The notes: generated by a model from the sequence alone, not told the origin. Positions 49,101-57,171 are shown, counted from the stretch's first letter. The stretch is DNA of 64,000 nucleotides from Desulfurivibrionaceae bacterium (GCA_030145275.1 JAQYVV010000002.1:239750-303749); one strand, 5' to 3'. A program made the numbers and translations.

Positions 49101-49688
49101 CTCCACCCTCTTGTTTTGCAGGCAGCAGCATTTTTGGAATCTCCAGAGCCTGTTTATACAGCCTTTACTATTATTGACCAGGACACTCCTTCTGGTGAAT
49201 ATCACTTTGCGATCTACGCTTGGGAATACAAAGGAATTCGCCCTGAGATAAAACTTGTACCTGTTTGTGAAGATCAAACTATACATGAAAACTTTTTTGA
49301 GTATTTGGAGTCTGGAGTTTCCCTTAGTTTTGAAGGGGTGATGCCTGGAGATGATAATTTTGACCAGCTAGATAAACAGCACCATAGTCTTTGGCAAGAG
49401 GCTAAAGAGGCTCACCAGAAGCAAACCACAGAGATATGCTCGTATCGTCTAGAAAGTTTACAAACCAGTCAGCGAGGTCGAATTAATGTTGTTGAGGATC
49501 AGTTATCTTCTGCCACAAATGAAAAAATTCGTCGGATGCGTCTGGCCCAATTGAACAATATTCAAACAGAGTATGAAAGAGATTTAGAGGAGCTTAAAAA
49601 GGCCGAGGCCAGTACTGATATCCATTCTAGGCCAATTGTTTTTGGAATATTGAAAATAACTGGAGACGGCAATGCTGATGCCCAATAA
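46101..49688 (+). CDS. Swt1-like HEPN domain fused to SNF2-family helicase
   Basis: A 1195-residue protein. The N-terminus (1-130) is a Swt1-like HEPN domain with RNRWAH at 101-106, which fits the catalytic RNxxxH motif of HEPN ribonucleases. A linker with EPKKEPEQAVEKK and a small beta domain (GQEVRLLSDPAQRGVVMQVD) follow. The SNF2/RapA-type helicase has ADGVGVGKTIEAGL (about 292-305), VDEAHH (about 411), LTATPIQ, VFSSFRHT and QRIGRIDRRGQ (about 786). A long helical C-terminus follows. It overlaps the next gene by 17 nt, so the two probably work together. I know no named system with this pair; an anti-phage role is inferred from position. Confidence 0.85.
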   Translation: MDLSIIAGKLSEFLLLSTRQLSSWLDEELPTINDQWWDSYVIQELSYPQQLRVERAGISSVSQLDLAAVLRIFDRNWYDISQRFNLPRSGRNYLKEMQTVRNRWAHVDASGIETEDVYRDLDTIQRVVSLFGKKNTLVAEIKKFKEAMFAESVNEPRNEPKKEPEQAVEKKADTAVTGGISAGQEVRLLSDPAQRGVVMQVDGHEQESRCTVWMNNKPQSFYLSQLEAVLPEDLRRFVSFPELHSLLTSLQIRHPSLSNLYSLNAARIDFVPYQFRPALKIIRSDRPRLLIADGVGVGKTIEAGLILRELQARNNIESVLIICPKPLVAERKWQLEMKRFDENFTQLDGRNLRVCMEEMDLEGDWPDMHKKTIIPYSLFDEKLLHGNQNGRKRQTGLLELDPPPHFDLVIVDEAHHIRNSTTFTHQGVRFFCDNAEAVVFLTATPIQMGNQDLFTLLNVLRPDLIIDAETFAHMAEPNPSINSALTHARSGGSDWQQEALISLNSAAETSWGDTILKRNPIFQEVCDTLQIEELDRERRIVLIRQIEQFHSFSRIINRTRRRDISNFCLRRTETNEIPFTDAQQEIHNELLRFEAVALTMLHGSQNVGFMMSTIRRQASSCIFGLVPFISDILNRRLSELEITETTDTELDLDEEFGQLLAAAVGIEEKAKKLPPDDPKFNALFNIISDKQKLDNNKLMVFSSFRHTLAYLERKLLNKGIRVAVVHGSVADDQRLSFRSSFERPKDDPHAIDIMLFSEVGCEGLDYQFCDAIVNYDLPWNPMRIEQRIGRIDRRGQKSEYVTIFNFITSGTVDADIYNRCLRRIGIFEESIGDCEEILGDIHRQITKIAEDIELTEDERHAKLEQLADNEVNKVQEQRKLEDREHELFGIQLPKLQSDDDVRNSESYWLTSSSLQRFVCQYIEDLVAPGDYILGDKAKKTLRLSQDARTALLADFRKLPTQKSPMFRTWEKWLKGAEQHCGITFESECAADNRDIFFIMPLHPLVLQAAAFLESPEPVYTAFTIIDQDTPSGEYHFAIYAWEYKGIRPEIKLVPVCEDQTIHENFFEYLESGVSLSFEGVMPGDDNFDQLDKQHHSLWQEAKEAHQKQTTEICSYRLESLQTSQRGRINVVEDQLSSATNEKIRRMRLAQLNNIQTEYERDLEELKKAEASTDIHSRPIVFGILKITGDGNADAQ

Positions 49689-52600
49689 GGAAGAATCAAT
49701 TGAAGCTTTACTCGAAAAAAGAACCAGATGGGTAGAAGCCAACCTAGAAAACGGTTTTGAGGAGGGCATTAATCGGCTCTTGTCAGATCTATATCCGGAT
49801 CAAGCACATTTTATATATGAACTTTTGCAAAATGCTGAAGATGCCGAAGCGTCTGTCGTAAAATTTGAATTAAAGCAAAGGTGTTTACTTGTAACCCATA
49901 ACGGGAAAATACTATTTAACTACAAGGATGTAAATTCAATAACCAGTATTGGAGATAGCACCAAGAGCGAGGATATTAATGCGATAGGCAAATTTGGCGT
50001 GGGATTCAAAGCTGTTTTTGGATACACAAACGCTCCGCAAATTCACTCTGGCCCGTACAATTTTGAAATCAGGGATTTAGTTTGCCCTTTTAAGATTGAA
50101 TCAATCAATAAAAGTGATGCTGAGACAATTTTCATCTTTCCATTCAACAAACCGGAAAAAGACAACAAAGATTGTTTCGATGAGGTCGATTCCTTTTTTC
50201 GCCATATCGATAGTAGTATTCTACTTTTCCTAGGTAGTATTAAATCTATTGAATGGTCTGTTGAGGGAGGAGAAAGAGGTGTTATTCGACGAACAGTTAG
50301 AGATGATATTGATCCTAATTTAATTCAAATTTCCATAAAAAAATCTGGTGCCGATGTCCGGGAAAAAGATGCATGGTTCTTATGTTTTCAAAGAAAACAT
50401 CCAGAACATGGCGATCTTATGAAATGTGGAGTTGCCCTAAAGTTAGAATTCAGGAAATCTATTATTAGAAAACTGATTAAGGACGAAAAGCTTTCAGAGC
50501 AAATGAAAGTGACTCGTGATACTGGAAAACTTTGTATTTTTTTTCCGGCAGATAAGGAAACAACAGGATTAAAATTTCACATCAATGGTCCATACGCCTC
50601 AACAATTGACAGAGCGAGTATTCGTCATAATGACCCGGGCAATATATCTCTGTTATCCCACACCATTGATTTGTTCAGTGAGGTTTTGGAAAAGCTGAAA
50701 GATAAAGGCATGTTAACTGCCGATTTCTTGACGGTGTTGCCAAATGATGAAGATGACCTCAATTATTTTTATGATACATTTCGCCAGTCTATCTATAAAA
50801 CCCTGAAAGAACAGGACTTGGTCCCAACACATGATGGTGGATTTGCAAAAGCGGGAGAATTAATACGTGGATCGAAAAACTTCACTGATTTTTTTTCCAA
50901 TCAAGATATTTCTGCTTTATCAGGTGAGGAAAATCGTCAATGGGCTGTAAATGTAATGAGTAATTTTAGGACAGACAAGCTTTTTAAATCTCTAGATATT
51001 CCCGTTTGGGGGAACGACGAACTTGCCAATTCAATAGAGAAAAAGTTTAGTACTCACTGGTCGTTTGGTTCATCATCTTGTGACTCTGACGCATATAAGT
51101 GGCTGGCCGCAAAATCAATCAATTGGATACGAGAATTTTATTTTTTGTTATGGAATGCAGTTGGTAAAGATTCAAGTGACTTAATTTACCTAAAAATTAT
51201 ACTTACAGAAGACAACCAACTTGTGAGGGGAAATGAAGCATACTTCCCTCCAGATGAAGACAGCACCGACTATGGTCTTTTGGTCGTTAAGAAAGTGTTA
51301 TTTGAGAATTTACGATCAGAAAAGAGGGAGAGGCTGAAATCAATCTTGTCAGCATCTGGTGTAAGCCATATTGGAGAAAAGGAAGAAATAGAAAATATTC
51401 TTAAAAAATATTACGGAGAAAACAGTAGGAAGCTTTCTATAAAACGTCATAAAAAGCACATCAAAAGGTTTATTTCTTGGACACAGCAAAATCATAGCTA
51501 CAATCTGTTCACCCCATATTCTATATTTTTTGATTCCCAAAATACGTTGCATAAAGCAGGTAGTTTTTTTCTCGATCAACCATTCTCTAGAACTGGCCTA
51601 TCTGCTCTGCAGGAGTATACAGGCCAAATTGCATTATGGAATGGTTATAAACCAATCAAGGATTTTGAAAATTTTGCAAAACGAATAGGAGTGGTTTCAA
51701 AATTAGAAATATATCAAATTCCGATAACAAGGAATCACCCTGAATCTGATATCCTATTTAGACATATTGGTGAAAGATGGACTAATCGTAAGATCAATAG
51801 AGACTATACGATTGAAAATCTTGATGAATTACTCAAAACACCCTCCAAAACACTTTCTCAATTAATTTGGTCAACTATGTGCAGTGCAAATAGCTTAGTA
51901 TTGGAAGCCTGTTTTCGGCCGAATGCTCAATACCATACTCAGAAAACAAAATCATCACTTGTTCATGCTCTCTTGTCAGCAATGTGGATTCCCACCAAAG
52001 AAGGGCGTTTCTCTTCACCAAGGGCGATGACTGTAGAGAATTTACCGGATGAATTTATTTACAACAATACAAACGGATGGTTAACGGCAATTGGATTTGG
52101 AAAAGAGGAAACACAAGCAACAGAGGAATATCAAGAAAAGCTTCAAAATGCAAATCAACTAGGTCTCGACATTGAGGACATTGAATTAATAAAGGCACAC
52201 CGAGAAGATTTTCTCAAGTGGAAAGAGAGCCAGAAATCTAAACAAGCAGCATCCAACTTCCCCAGTAAGACATCAAAAAATCTTGACCACAGGAAGAAAA
52301 AGGTTTCAGGGAAATTAAAAACTGCTCCCCCAAAGACCTATGATCCCAAAAGTAGAAGTGTTCGAACTTCAAGAAATAACATTGACCCAGCAGCTTGGCT
52401 AGTAACTCAATACACCAATGATGAAGGAGACATGTTCTGCCAGCTATGCCAGCAAGATTTAAACTCTTCAAGCTTCAAGAAACGTAACGGGGACCTATAT
52501 TTTGAGACTGTAGAGGTTTTTAGGCGTGAAAAGTTAGACATAGAACATGAAGCAGTTTGGTTAGCCCTCTGCCCACTTTGCGCCGCTAGGTACAAAGAGT

Positions 52601-52767
52601 TCATCAAAAGAGATGAAAATGCCGCAGAAAAATTACTTAATGAATTCGTAGAGCCAGATAATTTGAAGATTTCTCTACAGATCGGAGAAGAACAGGCCGT
52701 TCTGCGATTTGTTGGAACCCATTACAGTGATCTACGGGTTGTTTTGTGGGGGGAAGAAGATGTATAA
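49672..52767 (+). CDS. Sacsin-like GHKL (HSP90-type) ATPase with C-terminal zinc finger
   Basis: A 1031-residue protein. The first 220 residues are a GHKL ATP-binding domain of the sacsin type: YELLQNAEDAEAS (N-box, about 48-60), THNGKIL (G1 position) and AIGKFGVGFKAVFGYTN (G2 lid, about 103-119). A long central region has no recognised fold. Near the C-terminus, CQLC (about 922) and CPLC (about 966) with EHE before the second pair form a four-cysteine zinc site resembling an HNH scaffold but without a clear HH pair. ATG 49672 and ATG 49678 both lie inside the helicase gene. No histidine-kinase phosphoacceptor was seen. Confidence 0.85.
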   Translation: MLMPNKEESIEALLEKRTRWVEANLENGFEEGINRLLSDLYPDQAHFIYELLQNAEDAEASVVKFELKQRCLLVTHNGKILFNYKDVNSITSIGDSTKSEDINAIGKFGVGFKAVFGYTNAPQIHSGPYNFEIRDLVCPFKIESINKSDAETIFIFPFNKPEKDNKDCFDEVDSFFRHIDSSILLFLGSIKSIEWSVEGGERGVIRRTVRDDIDPNLIQISIKKSGADVREKDAWFLCFQRKHPEHGDLMKCGVALKLEFRKSIIRKLIKDEKLSEQMKVTRDTGKLCIFFPADKETTGLKFHINGPYASTIDRASIRHNDPGNISLLSHTIDLFSEVLEKLKDKGMLTADFLTVLPNDEDDLNYFYDTFRQSIYKTLKEQDLVPTHDGGFAKAGELIRGSKNFTDFFSNQDISALSGEENRQWAVNVMSNFRTDKLFKSLDIPVWGNDELANSIEKKFSTHWSFGSSSCDSDAYKWLAAKSINWIREFYFLLWNAVGKDSSDLIYLKIILTEDNQLVRGNEAYFPPDEDSTDYGLLVVKKVLFENLRSEKRERLKSILSASGVSHIGEKEEIENILKKYYGENSRKLSIKRHKKHIKRFISWTQQNHSYNLFTPYSIFFDSQNTLHKAGSFFLDQPFSRTGLSALQEYTGQIALWNGYKPIKDFENFAKRIGVVSKLEIYQIPITRNHPESDILFRHIGERWTNRKINRDYTIENLDELLKTPSKTLSQLIWSTMCSANSLVLEACFRPNAQYHTQKTKSSLVHALLSAMWIPTKEGRFSSPRAMTVENLPDEFIYNNTNGWLTAIGFGKEETQATEEYQEKLQNANQLGLDIEDIELIKAHREDFLKWKESQKSKQAASNFPSKTSKNLDHRKKKVSGKLKTAPPKTYDPKSRSVRTSRNNIDPAAWLVTQYTNDEGDMFCQLCQQDLNSSSFKKRNGDLYFETVEVFRREKLDIEHEAVWLALCPLCAARYKEFIKRDENAAEKLLNEFVEPDNLKISLQIGEEQAVLRFVGTHYSDLRVVLWGEEDV

Positions 52768-52910
52768 ATCAACACTTGACGACAGGGAAATAGTTTTTTC
52801 TGCAATTTGGACTAAAAACTTGCCTTAACTAATATTGTTAATGATGTTTTAATTTTGAATAATTTAAAGGGGGGTAGTTAGTTAGCTCCTTCTGTGATAT
52901 TCTCAGGAGC

Positions 52911-53860
52911 ATGGCTAGAAAATTTGTTGATTTCCCCAACACATATCGCAAATTTGTGCAGTATTTTCCTGACGGCCATGTATGTGTTCGCTATCTGGAA
53001 AAGTTGCGATGGCCAAAAGGGTTTTGTTGTCCTGCTTGCCAGATGAATGTGGAACCATGGCGACAAACACGTGGTCGATTAGTTTGCCCTGCATGCCGCC
53101 ACCAAACTTCAGTGACGGTTGGTACTATCATGGAAAAAACACGAACACCGTTGACGACTTGGTTTGAGGCAGCGTGGCATCTAACAACAGCCAAAAATGG
53201 TTTTTCGGCCAAAACTTTGAAAAGGACATAGGTGTCAGCTACCGAACAGCGTGGGCAATGTGAAGTTATCATGTTTCCATGGTGCGTAGCGAATGCGGCC
53301 GTTTGGTTGGCGGAGTAGAGGTCGATGAGGCCTTCATTGGCGGTGTCAAAGAAGGAGGAAAGCGTGGACGTGGAAGTAGTAAGTCCATAGTTGTGATTGC
53401 TGTAGAGGTTAAAGAGCCAAAAGGTTTTGGGCGAGTTCGGATTCGTCATATTCCAGATGCTTCTTCAGAAAATCTCCAACCCTTCATCTGTGATGTTATA
53501 GATATGAGTGCTACTGTTATGACAGATGGCTGGAAAGGATATGATGGTCTGTCGAAAAAAAAATATAGGCATGAGAGGAAAGTGTTGTCTTCATCAGATG
53601 ATCCTGCACACGTCGTAATGCCAGGTGTGCATCGGATTGCAAGTCTCCTGAAGCGCTGGATACTTGGTACTCACCAGGGTTCTTTTGTCCCTGCATACCT
53701 GCAGTCATACTTAGAGGAGTACACTTTTCGATTCAATAGACGCACCTCGAGCAGTCGTGGCCTTGTTTTTCGCCGACTTATTGAACAAGCTATGGTTACA
53801 GGGGCTGTCACTGAGAATGATGTAAAATTTGCCCCCTTAATTCAATTCAATAGGAGTTAG
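52911..53860 (+). pseudogene. IS1595-family (ISXO2-like) transposase, broken
   Basis: The first piece (52911-53231) holds the zinc-ribbon head with CCPAC and CPACRHQTSVTVGT. The second (53279-53860) is the DDE-type ISXO2 domain: GGVEVDEAFIGG, MTDGWKGY, HRIASLLKRWILGTHQGS and EYTFRFNRR. At about 53226 one base is missing, so KTLKRT runs into TAG, while GVSYRTAWAM continues in another frame; that is then stopped by TGA at about 53262. With both a frameshift and a nonsense codon the transposase is dead. The terminal repeats are unclear; TTAGTTAGCTCC near 52877 and GGAGTTAGTAA near 53854 are a weak candidate pair. Confidence 0.85.
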
Positions 53861-53862
53861 TA

Positions 53863-54744
53863 ATGGGAAGATTTTCTACCAAGGATTTTTTTTGGGAACT
53901 AGAAGACAAAGGTATTATTTTTGATAAAAATATTAAAAATAAAATTTCAGCTCAAATTAATAATAACTTGAACTATATTCCTACTGTGGGGTTCATGGGA
54001 AAAACCGGCGTAGGAAAATCAAGTCTTTGTAATTCTTTATTTGGTAGAGAAATAGCCCCGATAAATGATGTGGAGGCCTGCACTAGGGAGACCAAAGAAA
54101 TAATTATTAATGTTGGCACAAATGGAATAAAACTTATTGACATACCTGGAGTGGGAGAAAGCCAAGAGAGAGACACGGAGTATGCTGCATTATACAATAA
54201 ATTATTACCAGAACTTGACATAATTCTTTGGGTACTAAAAGGAGATGATCGTGCTTTTAGTGTAGATGAACAATTTTACAATAGAGTAGTGAGGCCCCAC
54301 CTGGATCAAAATAAGCCATATTTTTTCGTCCTGAACCAAATAGATAAGGTTGAGCCATTCAGAGAATGGAATATAGACAAAAACTCTCCAGGGCAACGAC
54401 AGTCTGAAAATATTAATAAAAAAGTAGCGTATGTTGCTGATTGTTTTAATATCCCAAAATCAAAAGTTATTGGTGTCTCAGCAAATGAGAACTATAATCT
54501 TGTTGGTTTAGTTGAGGAAATTGTCTTTTCATTGCCAAATGATAAAAAAATTACCTTTGCGAATAAAGTTAAAGAAGAAAATTTATCTGATAAGGCCAAG
54601 GAAGAAGCAGAAAAAGGTTTTTGGGAAACTGTCGATGAAATTGTAACTGATGTTGTCAAAGGGACTTCGTTTGAGCCAATATACAATGCTGGCCGTGGGC
54701 TTGTTAAGGCTGGTAAGGCCATCTTTGATTTCTTTTTTGGCTGA
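53863..54744 (+). CDS. YfjP/YeeP-family GTPase
   Basis: A 293-residue Era-like GTPase of the kind found on E. coli prophage-like islands (YfjP, YeeP). G1 is GFMGKTGVGKSSLCNSLFG (about 43-61), a T in VEACTRETKE serves as G2, G3 is DIPGVGES and G4 NQIDKVEP. The C-terminus (from about 245) has an amphipathic stretch ending KAGKAIFDFFFG that could touch membrane. Its start is 3 nt after the dead transposase, so its promoter may come from the IS. Cellular role unknown. Confidence 0.85.
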   Translation: MGRFSTKDFFWELEDKGIIFDKNIKNKISAQINNNLNYIPTVGFMGKTGVGKSSLCNSLFGREIAPINDVEACTRETKEIIINVGTNGIKLIDIPGVGESQERDTEYAALYNKLLPELDIILWVLKGDDRAFSVDEQFYNRVVRPHLDQNKPYFFVLNQIDKVEPFREWNIDKNSPGQRQSENINKKVAYVADCFNIPKSKVIGVSANENYNLVGLVEEIVFSLPNDKKITFANKVKEENLSDKAKEEAEKGFWETVDEIVTDVVKGTSFEPIYNAGRGLVKAGKAIFDFFFG

Positions 54745-54770
54745 TTTTTACTCAATTTATAGGAAAGGTT

Positions 54771-55580
54771 ATGGTCTGTAGAAAGATTCTGTTTGAAAGT
54801 GCCTTGGATGAATTAGTATCTGCAACTAATTCCTTCGATTTTTTTGAATTTGAGGATATTCCTAATAGTTTACTATCTGAGCAAAATGATTCCGGCGATA
54901 TTTCAAAAGAAATATCGGTTATTTTTATAGGAAAGACAGGTTACGGAAAATCCACACTGTTGAATAAAATCATTAACCAACATTTTTTTGCAACAAGTGA
55001 TGTTGCTTCATGCACCAAGACGATGCAAGTTGCAAAATTCAAGTTACCCAAGGGCGATAATTGCTATTTTACTCTCTGTGATCTGCCCGGAATAGGTGAA
55101 AACGTACAAGTTGATAAAGAATACCTGAAATTGTATGCAAAAATGGTCAGCCAAGCAACAGTAGTTGTCTATCTGCTGCGTGCGGACCAACGCGATTTCG
55201 CAATTGACGAAAGAGCGTTTGAACTATTATTTTCAGAAGACCTTAAACATGAGAGATTAATTATAGCTCTTAATTGTGTCGATAAAGTTGAGCCTATAAA
55301 TAGGGAAATAGAATTTGAATTAACTGAAAAGCAAAAAAATAATATTGAACTAAAGAAACAAGATATCGCAAGCTCTTTTGGTGTGGAATCATGTATGATC
55401 CGTGAAATATGTTCAACTAATGGGTATGGACTAAGTATGCTATTGTTCGCCATTCATATAAATGTACAAGCTGTCATAACAAAAAAACAAGGTGAAGAAT
55501 TCAGCAAAGAAATGGAAGCAACAATGCGTGAACTGAAGGACATGGAAGAAGAACTCCTAGGCATACTTGACGAGTTCTGA
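54771..55580 (+). CDS. Second Era-like GTPase, paired with the YfjP-like protein
   Basis: A 269-residue GTPase with G1 FIGKTGYGKSTLLNKI (about 52-67), G2 threonine in ASCTKTMQV, G3 DLPGIGEN and G4 NCVDKVEP. Its motifs mirror those of the preceding gene (VEP after G4, TxxV after G2), but the rest differs, so it is a diverged paralogue. The C-terminus is a charged helix (EEFSKEMEATMRELKDMEEEL) fit for a coiled coil. Gap to the first GTPase is 26 nt. The two may act as a heterodimer. Confidence 0.85.
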   Translation: MVCRKILFESALDELVSATNSFDFFEFEDIPNSLLSEQNDSGDISKEISVIFIGKTGYGKSTLLNKIINQHFFATSDVASCTKTMQVAKFKLPKGDNCYFTLCDLPGIGENVQVDKEYLKLYAKMVSQATVVVYLLRADQRDFAIDERAFELLFSEDLKHERLIIALNCVDKVEPINREIEFELTEKQKNNIELKKQDIASSFGVESCMIREICSTNGYGLSMLLFAIHINVQAVITKKQGEEFSKEMEATMRELKDMEEELLGILDEF

Positions 55581-55897
55581 GAGTTTTATCTGTTATAGTG
55601 AAGTCGGATCTGACAGGAGGTTGAAGTCTTTTTTGATTTCTCGAAACATTATGATCTATCAGTTTTGGACGTGGAGAAAATTGTAATATCGGATTCGCAT
55701 TCAACTATCTAAATCTGTTTACTGTGAATAGAAGCATGAGGGATAGTCAATAAGCCGAGAGCCAGGAATACAACATTTACCAGGTTTTACTTATGAACCC
55801 TCAAGATGGTACCAGCAACAGGGCGCACAGAGATAACCTTGTTCTAACAGGTGACTAGCTGGCATGTTCAAGTGCCTGCATCAAAATATCATACACC

Positions 55898-55925
55898 GCA
55901 GAAAGTGGGTAAAAAGGTGGGTAAA
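55898..55925. repeat. Right-end copy of the 28-bp GTGGGTA repeat
   Basis: Identical at all 28 positions, and in the same orientation, to 24341-24368 at the left end. It lies 72 nt inside the right attachment core; the left copy lies 106 nt inside the left core. The rest of the 454-bp stretch from 55581 to 56034 holds no gene. Confidence 0.8.
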
Positions 55926-55997
55926 TACACAACCACACTTTTCATAAAAACTAGTTATTGTCGCTATATCAACAGGTTAAACGTTTTACGGTGGCTC

Positions 55998-56012
55998 CCG
56001 CCTTCGCACCAT
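55998..56012 (+). other. attR core of the mobile element
   Basis: CCGCCTTCGCACCAT repeats the tRNA-Leu 3' end (CGCCTTCGGCACCAT at 24220-24234) with one G missing. Only the last stretch of the tRNA is present, as expected for the distal attachment site. Confidence 0.6.
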
Positions 56013-56020
56013 TTAGAAGG

Positions 56021-56055
56021 AAAAAGCCGTAATCTTAATTGGTTACGGCTTTTTC
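56021..56055. terminator. Bidirectional terminator at the integrase-2 end
   Basis: AAAAAGCCGTAATC and GGTTACGGCTTTTT form a stem flanked by A- and T-runs. The stop codon of the minus-strand integrase lies inside the stem. Confidence 0.85.
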
Positions 56056-56808
56056 TGTTTCTAGGGTGCCACTCTGGGTGCCACTTGGTGCCGTCATCTC
56101 ATCTAATTTGTTCACAGCATCACGATTGGAACTGGGAATAAAATGTCCGTAAATGTCCACGGTAATCGTTATGCTTGAGTGTCCCATCTGCTCCTTCACA
56201 TAAACAGGGCTCTGTCCGTTGCTCAGGAGCATACTGGCATATGTGTGGCGCACATCGTGGAAGCGCATATCACGCATTCCTGCTTTGACAAGAAGGCCCT
56301 TGAATATATTGCGGAGACTGGTTTGAGCGATAGGCTTGGAATTCCTGTGGAAAACATATTTTACTACCTCTCCACCTTTACCTGCCGCCAAGGCCTCCTT
56401 CTTTATTTGGCTGTATAACCTCATTAAGGCCTTGTGTAACTGGTCTGACATGTCAACTCTTCTTCCTTTCCCGCTCTTTGTCTTGTTAAAAACCCCATTC
56501 TTGAAGGAACGCTTAATCTCAACAAACTCACCGTTCCAGTCAATATCACCCCATTGCAGTCCGAGCAATTCACCCATTCGTGTTCCTGTACGGAGAGCAA
56601 AGAGGAACAGTGGGTAGTGCTCTGGTCGATACTGCGCACATGCCTCAAGGAATGTGCGCACTTCTTCAATACTCATTGGTGTTACTTGTTCTTTGTCGCG
56701 CTCCAAGCCAAGTCTTCTGGTTATACCTGTTACTGGGTTAACCAAAAGTACGCCATCTTCAATCGCGTCACCCATAACAGAAGTGGCTCCGAAAATTTGC
56801 ACAAGCCG
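56035..56808 (-). pseudogene. Phage-type tyrosine integrase, N-terminus removed by IS insertion
   Basis: About 258 residues remain, covering the last part of the core-binding domain and the whole catalytic domain: ALRTGTRMGELLGLQWGDID (first Arg), a catalytic Lys region, HDVRHTYASMLLSNG (H-x-x-R), GHSSITITVDIYGH (tyrosine nucleophile). The frame enters from the edge of the IS3 element at about 56809, where a TAA belonging to the IS blocks it upstream. No start codon with a ribosome-binding site is present. I could not find the missing N-terminal part beyond 58020. It is unlike the element's P4-type integrase and marks a separate, older insertion. Confidence 0.8.
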
Positions 56809-56856
56809 TTAAGTGGATAATCTGCTACCTTTTGATAGACCCTGTGGGTCATAAAC

Positions 56857-57171
56857 ATGGAGCAGAAAATGACAAAAAGAACGAGAAGAAAACACTCATC
56901 GGCATTCAAGGCCAAGGTGGCATTAGCAGCATTTACTGGGGATAAAACTCTGGCCGAGCTATCACAGCAGTTTGAAGTACACCCCAATCAGATTACGAAA
57001 TGGAAACGTCAACTCAATGAACAAGCTGCTGCTGTATTCAATGGAGGCAAGGTGTCCGAACCATCAGTCGACTTGAAGACCTTGCACGCTAAAATTGGCC
57101 AATTGACGTTGGAGAATGATTTTTTAGAAAATGCGCTCACAAAAGCAGGATTGCTGTGCGCAAAGCGTTGA
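56857..57171 (+). CDS. IS3-family transposase OrfA
   Basis: A 104-residue helix-turn-helix/leucine-zipper subunit: RKHSSAFKAKVALAAFTGDKT and LSQQFEVHPNQITKWKRQL (helix-turn-helix), then LHAKIGQLTLENDFLENALTKAGLL. It appears intact. It ends in the region where orfB begins in the other frame, the usual IS3 arrangement for programmed frameshifting. Confidence 0.88.
   Translation: MEQKMTKRTRRKHSSAFKAKVALAAFTGDKTLAELSQQFEVHPNQITKWKRQLNEQAAAVFNGGKVSEPSVDLKTLHAKIGQLTLENDFLENALTKAGLLCAKR

Larger units (their letters stand above)
24220..56012. mobile_element. Integrative mobilizable element of about 31.8 kb in tRNA-Leu, with defence cargo
   Basis: The boundaries are the tRNA-Leu 3' end (24220-24234) and an imperfect copy at 55998-56012 that lacks one G. 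An identical 28-bp repeat lies just inside each end (24341-24368 and 55898-55925). A tyrosine integrase is the first gene. The body contains an AlpA-like regulator, MobQ relaxase, VirD4-like coupling protein, a recombination module, and a restriction/Qat/HEPN-helicase/GHKL defence stack. No other type IV secretion genes were seen, so it would be mobilised by a helper rather than self-transmissible. The outer limits are inferred from repeats only. Confidence 0.75.

Noticed and set aside
55851..56141. A 96-residue frame across the right end of the element
   Set aside because: It spans the 28-bp repeat, the attachment core and a terminator, and its sequence has no protein-like features.
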